In this document: positions 29,278 to 36,303 of the stretch, in pieces | Position numbering within the stretch: position 1 is the first letter of the stretch | Layout: every line of letters starts with the position of its first letter | Virus record (IMG/VR): IMGVR_UViG_3300025168_000263 | Span: 1-36,303 of that record | Source: a virus | Direction: 5' to 3' (one strand) | Length of the DNA: 36,303 bases | The notes under the pieces: model-generated | What the model was told of the DNA's origin: nothing | The model's database searches: none | Seen by the model: only the letters and a program-made list of their open reading frames with translations | Made by a program: the position numbers and the translations under genes

Positions 29278-30480
29278 TTATCTATTGTGTAACATTTTAA
29301 TTGGAACGCTTAGAAGGCCTGCTGGCGAGGCACCTAATTTTTGGTAATAATCTAATCCACTTTCACCTAAGAAATTCTTAATAGACCTTACAAAACTTTT
29401 ATTCTTATCTGGGTCCTTCATTATTAATGTGTAAGCATCTTCCATATTCAAACCTTGTAGGTCTGGGTCTAAGGCCATCAATAGGCCTGCATGTCTTTGC
29501 CATAGTAACTTTTTATTAGAGTCACTTGAAACACTAAACAACTCTGGGAGACCAGATGTAACTTTTATATTTTCTAAAGTTTCTCTTGTTCTTGTAACAA
29601 CATGGTCTCTCCATGCTTCGTTTTCTTTCGTTCCTATCACAAACGACCTATCCATACCCGTAGAAATATTGCCAATATATGGTTGTCCAAAATTGTCTTT
29701 TAGTCCTGAATTTGCCACCCAAGCCTTAACATACTCTCTTGAATGGTCATCACTTTTGCTGTATTTCACATAACCAATATCTTTCTTAAGTGCTGCTATA
29801 GAACCTGATAGTTCTTTAAATTGTCCTTCATATCTTGACGGTGTCATTCCATTAGTAGTTGTTGTCTTCACACCAAAATCAAGTTTAAAACCTTTTCCCT
29901 GTGCAAAACTTTGCATTTTTACAAGCTCAGTATAAGGAATCTTTTCATCTCTATAAAGTTCAGTTTGTTTGTTATAAGCCGCCATTCTAGTTTCTTGGGT
30001 TCCATTGGGGTCTATAAAGTCTATATAATTACTACTAGATTTTGTCATTATAGTTTGAGAGTTATTTATTTGAGCGAACTTATCATCTGGAGTCATATAT
30101 CTAGATTTGTCTTCAAGAGATAAGTTGTTGTAATAATAAGAATATCCAGTATTATTTTCAATACTTCCAAACCTACTTTCAGCTTCTGCCATTCCTGCAG
30201 GCGTATTGTTATGTCTTGCTTTATCTATGCTATTATTATAGCTGTCCATCTGTGTAATAGACTGGTTTCTTTTTTTTTCTAATTCTTGAGCATCAGATTT
30301 ATCTATACTAGCAAGAGTAACTTGATACTGTGCTTTCCATTTTTTATCTGCTACTTGGTCTCGTTCACTTCTATATTTTGCATCTTCTCTTTGAGAGATG
30401 ACCCTAGGTAATGTTTGATTTAAGAATCTATCTACTACATTTTCTCCAGGTGTTTTTGGGAATATTGGATTTCTAGCCAT
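29278..30480 (-). CDS. Putative internal virion protein
   Basis: A 400-residue soluble, helical, charged protein (coiled-coil-like region around 30-90: SERDQVADKKWKAQYQ and KKRNQSITQMDSYNN). It lies between the Gly/Ser-rich protein and the 1772-residue protein, in the order of T7-type core proteins. GGAGGAAAC precedes the ATG and TAATG couples it to the gene before. The role is inferred from order. Confidence 0.65.
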   Translation of the reverse strand: MARNPIFPKTPGENVVDRFLNQTLPRVISQREDAKYRSERDQVADKKWKAQYQVTLASIDKSDAQELEKKRNQSITQMDSYNNSIDKARHNNTPAGMAEAESRFGSIENNTGYSYYYNNLSLEDKSRYMTPDDKFAQINNSQTIMTKSSSNYIDFIDPNGTQETRMAAYNKQTELYRDEKIPYTELVKMQSFAQGKGFKLDFGVKTTTTNGMTPSRYEGQFKELSGSIAALKKDIGYVKYSKSDDHSREYVKAWVANSGLKDNFGQPYIGNISTGMDRSFVIGTKENEAWRDHVVTRTRETLENIKVTSGLPELFSVSSDSNKKLLWQRHAGLLMALDPDLQGLNMEDAYTLIMKDPDKNKSFVRSIKNFLGESGLDYYQKLGASPAGLLSVPIKMLHNR

Positions 30481-31430
30481 TAGTTTCCTCCGCTTTCTTC
30501 GTCGCCTTGATACTGAGCATAAACAGATTGTGCTAGTTCAGCTAACTGTGTTGAATTTAAATTTGTATGTGCTAAAGAAACAAAGTACTCATAGGCTGCC
30601 GTTGCATTAGTAAGGTCTGAAAAAACAGACTGATATGCAGTAACAGCGGAATCACCTGCTCCATAAGGATTTCCTTTTGGTTGCTGAGTCCATGAACTTC
30701 CGTCTCCGGTAGGTCCTCCAGTAGATGTAGGGTCTGCTAATTGAATTTGAAGTGCTTGTTGTGCAGCTCCAGATAAGAAGTCTACTACAGAGCTTTCTAG
30801 CTCACCCATTCTTGCTCCTACATTTTCTTGAACATCTAGATATCTACTTCTAGTGTCTTGGCCTAATCCCAATAAATTCTCTTCTCCAACTTCTCTAACG
30901 TCAGACATTCTTCTTTTGGTAGAACCCATTTGAAGGCCAGTAGCACTTGACTTATCTAATACTTCGTCTAATTTACTTCCTATTTGTCCTCTAGCTTTAT
31001 CTCTTTGTCTTGTATATCCTTCAGATATTCCTGTAAATAAATTTTGTTCCATTTCTTTTAAAGCAGAAACACTTTCATTATAACCTTCTGTGTCAAAAGG
31101 TTCAAAATATCCAGCATATTCACTACCAGCTCCAAAACCATATTGTGCTCCAGGGTCTTGTAATGCACCAGCGGGTGCATCTAAATCTCCTAATAACCCT
31201 GTTAAATTTCCATAAGACGTTCCATAAGAACCACTACCAGCCTGAGCACCTGAAGGAGTAAATCCTGGAGTGCCAGTGTCTGAAGTATCTCCTGGATTAG
31301 CGTCATCATCTCCCATGTTAGATGTACTACCAAAATTATAAGGGTCTAATTTCTGATTAAATTGAGAGCTTGGGCTGTATAAGCTAGTGCTCATTTTGCT
31401 TAAAATATCTTTATAAGGGTCGTATGCCAT
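30480..31430 (-). CDS. Gly/Ser/Asp-rich virion protein
   Basis: A 316-residue protein. Residues 10-115 are low complexity (G, S, D, P, T) and probably disordered. Residues 115-230 are helical (VSALKEMEQNLFTGISEGYT), and the end returns to low complexity. This layout resembles internal or flexible virion proteins beside the core genes. It is coupled by TAATG on both sides. Confidence 0.6.
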   Translation of the reverse strand: MAYDPYKDILSKMSTSLYSPSSQFNQKLDPYNFGSTSNMGDDDANPGDTSDTGTPGFTPSGAQAGSGSYGTSYGNLTGLLGDLDAPAGALQDPGAQYGFGAGSEYAGYFEPFDTEGYNESVSALKEMEQNLFTGISEGYTRQRDKARGQIGSKLDEVLDKSSATGLQMGSTKRRMSDVREVGEENLLGLGQDTRSRYLDVQENVGARMGELESSVVDFLSGAAQQALQIQLADPTSTGGPTGDGSSWTQQPKGNPYGAGDSAVTAYQSVFSDLTNATAAYEYFVSLAHTNLNSTQLAELAQSVYAQYQGDEESGGN

Positions 31431-32092
31431 TATGAATTCTCCATTCCTTGATATATGCCTTGATATATGTTATTAAATCTTTGTAATCTATCTTCTTGTT
31501 GCCCTGTTCTTCCTTGCATATTAATACTACTTTCAAGGATTGAAGATAAATCTAATCCTTCTTCTTTTGGAATTTCAAAAGCAGGTGCTTTGCTGGCAAA
31601 AGTATTACCCATTCTATATACGTTCGTTGCATCTGTTAAAGCTCCAGCCCAATTGACAAGGCTTTGTTGGTCTCCTATCATAGCGTAATAGTCATTACTA
31701 ATTTGAATATTATCTGAAAGAGCCGCTCTTCTATTTTTACCAAATTTTCCTGATTTTAAATTTACTGCTACAGAGTATCTTCTATCGTTTCTACTTCTAC
31801 CAAATAAAGAACCAAGACCTGCTAGTCCTGCTCCGACTAATGGGTTAACTGCACCAGCTGCGGTAGCAAGGGTTCCAGCTCCAGTTGCCATTGCACCGAC
31901 TGATGAATCTTTTAATGCATCACGCTCTAGTCCCATTTGATTTCTGTATGTTTGTCCTTCGTAATCATCTTCTGCTGCTTCAATTTCTTGACTTTCTACA
32001 GCGATGTCACTTCCTAGTCTAGCTCTCATTAAAGCTTCATCTAGTTTACTTTGATTTTTTAGCTTACTTAAAGCTCTTGCAAAACTTGCCAT
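31430..32092 (-). CDS. T7 gp14-like internal virion protein
   Basis: A 220-residue protein with helical charged ends and a small-residue hydrophobic segment (GAMATGAGTLATAAGAVNPLVGAGLAGLGSLFG split over residues about 66-98), like the membrane-inserting gp14 type that forms a pore in the outer membrane on ejection. Gene order (transglycosylase before, larger internal proteins after) fits. The start has AAAGGA and a TAATG overlap. Confidence 0.65.
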   Translation of the reverse strand: MASFARALSKLKNQSKLDEALMRARLGSDIAVESQEIEAAEDDYEGQTYRNQMGLERDALKDSSVGAMATGAGTLATAAGAVNPLVGAGLAGLGSLFGRSRNDRRYSVAVNLKSGKFGKNRRAALSDNIQISNDYYAMIGDQQSLVNWAGALTDATNVYRMGNTFASKAPAFEIPKEEGLDLSSILESSINMQGRTGQQEDRLQRFNNIYQGIYQGMENS

Positions 32093-32580
32093 TATATTTT
32101 TCCTTTTGTTAATAATAAAAAATGTTCGACACTACCAGCACCCTCTTCTGTGTTATAGTGTTCTTTCCAATACTTTGCTAACCCTTCTGGACTATGTTCG
32201 ATATCCTCTGGTACACGCCAGTACTTAATACGACAATGCAAGATACCAGCAGCAATATTAGTACGAAGAATCCAGTCCCAATTATCAGGCTGAGGGTCAA
32301 TAAAATGGTAAGGGTCAATGCCAAGAATATCTGCAGCCCTTTGCATAAGCTCAGGACGAGCTGATATAAAATTTCTACAATTGTCCACGGCTGTGCTGGG
32401 TTCCACTTGCCAAAAACTTCTAGCCGGACCAGGTCCAATCTGTTCAATGTATTCGTACTTACTCTCCACAAGTCCAGTTGCATAGACAATATCCAAAGCC
32501 TCAATTTTTGCATATTTTTCTCCTAGTTGAACGCAAACGTCTTTAATAAGTCTTTTCATTTGATTAGTATTAACGCTCAC
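32092..32580 (-). CDS. Lytic transglycosylase-like virion enzyme
   Basis: A peptidoglycan-cleaving protein with ATGLVESKYEYIEQIG (likely catalytic Glu in VES) and GPARSFWQVEPSTAVDN, a pattern shared with SLT-type phage proteins. I chose GTG 32580 (162 residues) because AGGAG stands 5 bases upstream. The frame extends to ATG 32643 with no ribosome site and would add a hydrophobic stretch (YIQILLIAVVLNI) that could act as a signal anchor. Its position next to internal virion genes suggests a virion enzyme that opens the wall on infection, although a lysis role beside the holin cannot be excluded. Confidence 0.8.
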   Translation of the reverse strand: MSVNTNQMKRLIKDVCVQLGEKYAKIEALDIVYATGLVESKYEYIEQIGPGPARSFWQVEPSTAVDNCRNFISARPELMQRAADILGIDPYHFIDPQPDNWDWILRTNIAAGILHCRIKYWRVPEDIEHSPEGLAKYWKEHYNTEEGAGSVEHFLLLTKGKI

Positions 32581-32687
32581 ATTATCTCCTGTTATATTTA
32601 ACACTACTGCTATTAACAGTATTTGTATATACTTCATTAGCATAAAGTACTAAATTATTCTTATTTATGTCAAGGATATAGTCCATA

Positions 32688-33098
32688 TTACCTCGGTATA
32701 ACATTACTTCCATCGGCTGACTTTTGAAATTCTCCAGCTTTAGTAGAACTATCTCCAGAATCTGGGATAGCACCATAAAACTTATTAGCTGTTGTTGGAG
32801 TTAATCCTCCACCAGCTACTCTTACTCCACCTTTAATAATCTTGAATGCATTCTGTTGAGGAGATTTAATATCAGAGTTCTTAGCAAATGTTTTTAATTC
32901 TTTTTGTTCTGCAGGCCCTTTTGCTTGTACAAATTCTAGTTCAAATATCTTACCAAATTCTTTTCTAATTACTTTAAGTCTACCATTATGATATTGTAGA
33001 ACTTCTTGTCCGTTTTTTAAATCGGATTTAGCAACCGCACCTTTTCTAATTTGCTTACTACTTCCAGAAACTGTTTTTCTTCCCCTAGTTAAAGACAT
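32688..33098 (-). CDS. Small structural hypothetical protein
   Basis: A 136-residue basic protein. Residues 25-60 (KNGQEVLQYHNGRLKVIRKE) look like a beta domain; the rest is flexible, rich in G, T and S. TAATG couples it to the tail gene. A virion accessory role is guessed from place only. Confidence 0.6.
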   Translation of the reverse strand: MSLTRGRKTVSGSSKQIRKGAVAKSDLKNGQEVLQYHNGRLKVIRKEFGKIFELEFVQAKGPAEQKELKTFAKNSDIKSPQQNAFKIIKGGVRVAGGGLTPTTANKFYGAIPDSGDSSTKAGEFQKSADGSNVIPR

Positions 33099-35476
33099 TA
33101 TCTTTGTCCTTTCGCTCTTAGTATTACAGAGATATCATGTATTTCAAATCCAGAAGCAACTGCACCTGAAATTCCAAGTTGAATGCTTTTTGCTGCTCTA
33201 TGACTAGAATCTATTATAAACTCTTCAGTAACCAAACTTCCACTATCTAATAAATTTTCATTTCCACTTCCTGTAAATTTATCTGTAAGACTACCTCCAT
33301 CTTTTCCAAGTGTTAATATAGCATTGTTACCAGAAGTATAAGTTATAAATACAGAATAAAATCTTTTATCAACTGAAGGTAATTTAAAGTCCATCTCTTT
33401 TGTTTTAATATCTACTGTTTGTATTACTGCATCAGGTGAATATTTTTTCCCTATACCTGCACTACTACTCTTACCCATTCCTAACAACTCTTCACCATAA
33501 AGAACAAAATTACTTAATGATTCGTTAAACAAAACGCTACCAGTATCTATGCTAACCAATGACGTTGTTTTTATGTCATAGAGATATCCTTTAGAATTAG
33601 TTGCATCTGCTTGTCCTAAAACAATAACTTGATTTTTTTCTGGAATATAACCTACCTGAGTAGTTGTTGCATCATCACCTACGTCCGTTTTAAATGTAGA
33701 ATCTTTTATGTTGCTAGAAATTGTTGGCACTCTCAATGTTACTGACGGTGCACCTAAAGCTTCTACCCCATAAGAGAATAAACCAAACTTATTAGCAAAG
33801 TAAACTCCTCTAGCAGCTTTACAAACAGCTGCAGGATTGGATATCCCTCTATTTGGGAACACTCCATCTACATACCATCCCGCATCAGAACCAGTAGAAA
33901 TGTTAATAGCATATAATGTTTTTTCTTTAAATACTAATAAAGTGTCATCTAATTCTATTATTTTAATTATTTCATCTCCGTCATTAGTACCTATATCTAT
34001 GTAATAGCTTTGTGGAAATGTATCATATTTCCTAATAGGAGTATATTGTATCCTGTCTCCCATAACTTTTGTTTTTCCTTCAGAGTCTTTATACAGAACA
34101 TTGCCTACAAAAGCTCTTTGGTTTGCTACGACCGCTGTTTTATATCCATAATTAGCATTTCCGTTAAAAGTAATTTCTTTTTCTTGAACATCATATCCAT
34201 TTATACTGGAATAGGTATCAAAGTTAGGTGCTTTTATTTCATAAGCAATAGCATTAGTACTAGTTGCATTAGTTGATTTTGAGTCACTTGTAACTAAATG
34301 TATTTTAAATATATCTCCACCATCACCGTGAGCTGTTGCAGTTGTTCCAGCATATCCTCTTGTTACTGTTAAGTTATGAGTAGATATACCTGTTACTAAC
34401 ATTTTTTCATCGTTTATTTTAATTACATTATTAACCGCAAATTGAGTACCATCTTGCACGGTTAACGTTAAATCATCATCTGCATACTCTGCACCTTCAT
34501 TAATATTTGTACCAGAATCGGTAGCTTCTTCTACAAAAGCGTCAAATGAGTCTGATAAAGATATTCTAGAGCCTTGTTCAAAATCTATATCTAATAATAA
34601 GGTATATTCATCATCTGGATTGTTAATATCTCTAACATACAAACGAGCTCCTTGTTTAAATTTTCCTGCAGAGTCGTGACCTATATCTCCTATTGAAACA
34701 CTTAATTGTATTATTTGTGCATCTGTCAAGGCCATTACTCCAAGAACGTCTGACACTAAAGACTCCTGTCCTCCATAATATACATATGACATACCAATAC
34801 TATAATCTGCAGCTGGCCATAATCCAGTTGTGCCAGCAGCTTCAATTTCTACTTTTATATCTGCTGTAGGTAGAGTACCAGCTTCTTCTGCTGTAGGGTC
34901 TGCCACCGTAGTTGAAAGAGCATCTATATCTGCATCGGCTGGTATTGGAAATCCTCCAGAGTAATCATGCATTGCATCTGCTACTACAGCATATGGAGTC
35001 GCAGTTCTTTCAGCTCTAATTATTCCTATTTGCTTATTTCCCGTATTCGAGAAATTAGAGTCTGCTATACGAAGTCCTCCATCAGCATAATAATATACTG
35101 GTCTAGTATTTGTGTTACTAGAGCCTAGGTCAGATGAATTGAATGCTGCTAAAGCAGCTGCATTACTTACCTTTACTACTCCGGCACCATCAGTATAAAC
35201 TAAATATTCTCCCGCATCGTTTCCATCTTCTGGACCTACATCTGTTCTAAAACTAAACAATCCATAGCCTGGTTCAAAATCTGTGATAGCAGCTACCGTT
35301 ATATTTGTACTAGATATTTGAGCAGTTACAAAAGAACCTAAAGCAGTAATCTTTCCAGCAGAATGTAAGTCTACGTTAAGAGCTTCAGCTAAAAAACCGT
35401 CTCCTAAATCTTTAGGAGAGTCTTTATCATTCAATCCTTTATTAAAGTCTTTAAGTGGTTGAGATAGTTTAGGCAC
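33098..35476 (-). CDS. Tail/stabilisation structural protein
   Basis: A 792-residue, mostly beta protein starting at GTG 35476. The N-terminus (FNKGLNDKDSPKDLGDGF, then ALNVDLHSAGKI) is like the tail-tube or P22 gp10-type nozzle and stabilisation proteins, which read as beta-propellers. The middle (TLTVQDGTQFAVNNVIKIND, then TVTRGYAGTTATAHGDG) is an inserted Ig- or carbohydrate-like beta region. Acidic composition and size support a tail hub/nozzle role. The start overlaps the holin gene by 8 bases. Confidence 0.72.
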   Translation of the reverse strand: MPKLSQPLKDFNKGLNDKDSPKDLGDGFLAEALNVDLHSAGKITALGSFVTAQISSTNITVAAITDFEPGYGLFSFRTDVGPEDGNDAGEYLVYTDGAGVVKVSNAAALAAFNSSDLGSSNTNTRPVYYYADGGLRIADSNFSNTGNKQIGIIRAERTATPYAVVADAMHDYSGGFPIPADADIDALSTTVADPTAEEAGTLPTADIKVEIEAAGTTGLWPAADYSIGMSYVYYGGQESLVSDVLGVMALTDAQIIQLSVSIGDIGHDSAGKFKQGARLYVRDINNPDDEYTLLLDIDFEQGSRISLSDSFDAFVEEATDSGTNINEGAEYADDDLTLTVQDGTQFAVNNVIKINDEKMLVTGISTHNLTVTRGYAGTTATAHGDGGDIFKIHLVTSDSKSTNATSTNAIAYEIKAPNFDTYSSINGYDVQEKEITFNGNANYGYKTAVVANQRAFVGNVLYKDSEGKTKVMGDRIQYTPIRKYDTFPQSYYIDIGTNDGDEIIKIIELDDTLLVFKEKTLYAINISTGSDAGWYVDGVFPNRGISNPAAVCKAARGVYFANKFGLFSYGVEALGAPSVTLRVPTISSNIKDSTFKTDVGDDATTTQVGYIPEKNQVIVLGQADATNSKGYLYDIKTTSLVSIDTGSVLFNESLSNFVLYGEELLGMGKSSSAGIGKKYSPDAVIQTVDIKTKEMDFKLPSVDKRFYSVFITYTSGNNAILTLGKDGGSLTDKFTGSGNENLLDSGSLVTEEFIIDSSHRAAKSIQLGISGAVASGFEIHDISVILRAKGQR

Positions 35477-35840
35477 TACGTTTCACCTTTTCAAAGCTAC
35501 GCATCCCACCAAGACCTAACAATCCCATCAAAACAGTCATTAAGGTGCTCATATCAAATTCAGGTAATATCATTGGATACCCAGATGCAGCTAATACAAA
35601 AGCTAACATAGGTTGTAATACAAAATGATAACATAAAGCAATAGCACAAACCCAGCCGACAAATGGTCTCCAGCCACTTTTAAATAAACTAGAAGAACCT
35701 GATTCTATCTTATTGACTTCTATTTGTGCCTTGTTAATTTCCATAATTAACTGAGCTTTCTCTTCTTTGTCTAAAGTAAACTTGTCTACATGACCAGCTA
35801 CTTTATCAATAATATTGCCTATCATATTTAACTTAGGCAT
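35469..35840 (-). CDS. Holin (3-TM, GTA-holin-like)
   Basis: A 123-residue protein if started at ATG 35840 (MPKLNMIGN); ATG 35825 is an alternative. Residues about 60-118 contain KSGWRPFVGWVCAIALCY, FVLQPMLAFVLAASGYP and STLMTVLMGLLGLGGMRSFEK, the features of the 3-TM holin family named from gene-transfer-agent release. It forms holes in the inner membrane at lysis. The N-terminal 50 residues are a charged amphipathic helix. It lacks a strong Shine-Dalgarno of its own; a short Cys-rich frame overlaps its start. Confidence 0.85.
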   Translation of the reverse strand: MPKLNMIGNIIDKVAGHVDKFTLDKEEKAQLIMEINKAQIEVNKIESGSSSLFKSGWRPFVGWVCAIALCYHFVLQPMLAFVLAASGYPMILPEFDMSTLMTVLMGLLGLGGMRSFEKVKRSA

Positions 35841-35866
35841 AATCCACATCCACATTCACAATTCAT
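35828..35866 (-). CDS. Possible Cys-rich 12-residue leader peptide
   Basis: ATG 35866 has the best ribosome site of the neighbourhood, AAAGGAG 5 bases upstream. It opens a frame MNCECGCGLCLS that ends by TAA at 35828, three bases before ATG 35825 of the holin frame. Four Cys sit as CxCxCxxC. It may be a coupling leader for the holin. A chance frame is possible, since it is so short. Confidence 0.45.
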   Translation of the reverse strand: MNCECGCGLCLS

Positions 35867-35876
35867 AATGTCTCCT

Positions 35877-36182
35877 TTATCTACATTTCCATCTTCTACG
35901 TGCTTGTCTTATTCTAGAATTAGGATTATTCCTAGTTTTAGCAGAGCTTCTTTTCAGTTGCCCTAAAGACCTTGCACAATAAGATTTTCTTCTTTTAGCT
36001 GCCTTGCTACCTTTCTTTACTTTACCAGTAACAGCAGTTTTTAATTTACTACCAGGGTTTGCTTTTCTATAAGCTCTAACGCCCTTAGCAGTCATTCCTG
36101 CTCCAGACTTAGTTTTTCTATAGTTAGCTCCCTTTCCTTTGGTAGTCTTTCGTATAGCTTTTTTTCTTTTTCTTTTAGCCAC
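35877..36182 (-). CDS. Very basic DUF6321-like protein
   Basis: A 101-residue protein, over a third Lys and Arg, starting with GTG 36182. The centre (GAGMTAKGVRAYRKANPGSK) and C-terminal TRNNPNSRIRQARRRWKC are characteristic of a basic protein common in uncultured marine phages. Two Cys (about 69 and 100) are present. It probably binds nucleic acid or is packaged. The start codon overlaps the preceding stop as TAGTG. Confidence 0.75.
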   Translation of the reverse strand: MAKRKRKKAIRKTTKGKGANYRKTKSGAGMTAKGVRAYRKANPGSKLKTAVTGKVKKGSKAAKRRKSYCARSLGQLKRSSAKTRNNPNSRIRQARRRWKCR

Positions 36183-36303
36183 TAATATATTAACCAGTTT
36201 AATCCAACCTTCGATTCGTATGATTGTACGTCATACATCGAAAGAAATCTTCCTTCTAAAAATACTCCAAACTTTTTAGTTAACTTCCAACCATAAACTA
36301 AAC
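36182..36303 (-). CDS. Partial: C-terminal end of outer-membrane beta-barrel-like protein
   Basis: Only the last 39 residues are visible; the gene runs past the right edge. They read LVYGWKLTKKFGVFLEGRFL, then MYDVQSYESKVGLNWLIY, with alternating hydrophobic residues and a terminal aromatic, as in small outer-membrane barrels (OmpX/Lom type). The stop overlaps the next gene (TAGTG). The fold is inferred from two or three strands. Confidence 0.55.
   Translation of the reverse strand, partial: LVYGWKLTKKFGVFLEGRFLSMYDVQSYESKVGLNWLIY

Noticed and set aside
32178-32513. Minus-strand frame of 111 codons within the transglycosylase gene
   Set aside because: Alternate-frame shadow of a recognisable enzyme.

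Overview
The window looks like most of the genome of a tailed phage (podovirus-like) of a Gram-negative, probably aquatic, bacterium. The DNA is AT-rich and densely coded. It has a P22-type portal, a T7-like large terminase, a scaffold and major capsid pair, T7-like internal virion proteins including one of 1772 residues, a 3-TM holin, and the end of an outer-membrane beta-barrel gene. No integrase, repressor, rRNA, tRNA or CRISPR array is visible. Host assignment is inference only. Both edges cut genes on the minus strand: the left edge cuts the gene after the capsid gene, the right edge cuts the beta-barrel gene.

Layout. Positions 1-9028 form a leftward operon: metallopeptidase, nucleotide-modification-associated protein, a 36-residue basic protein, HTH-exonuclease, small and large terminase, a gamma-glutamylcyclotransferase-like protein, portal, scaffold and capsid. 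A divergent AT-rich control region (9029-9625) follows. Positions 9626-22937 are mostly rightward. They start with small early genes and a repeat-rich, sparsely coding stretch (10147-11412) that holds one minus-strand gene. Next comes a cassette of small proteins, a class II glutamine amidotransferase and a zinc-ribbon amidoligase (11413-14940). Then come a structured intergenic region (14941-15300), a chain of very small overlapping genes with a GroES, and a recombination/replication module (Cas4-like nuclease, Rad52-like annealing protein, SSB-like protein, two small nucleases, DnaB-like helicase). Positions 22939-36303 are again leftward and encode internal virion proteins, a lytic transglycosylase, a tail structural protein, holin and a very basic protein. 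If the genome is circular or circularly permuted, the two leftward blocks would be one late operon, and only a modest amount of tail or adsorption sequence would be missing.

The most unusual part is 10.1-15.3 kb. An amidotransferase and a glutamine-synthetase-fold amidoligase sit end to end behind small proteins, two of which share an SAD-R-SYYD motif with a minus-strand neighbour or with each other. Short intergenic words (AGCYAAAYG and CCGACCGGA) recur on the upstream side, AGCYAAAYG recurs again on the downstream side, and a predicted 128-nt structured RNA follows. I read this as a candidate amide-forming modification system. Its substrate (protein, peptide or nucleotide) cannot be determined from sequence. 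A second notable point is that the portal reading frame has no ATG, GTG or TTG at its expected start; a well-placed Shine-Dalgarno sequence points to an ATA codon.
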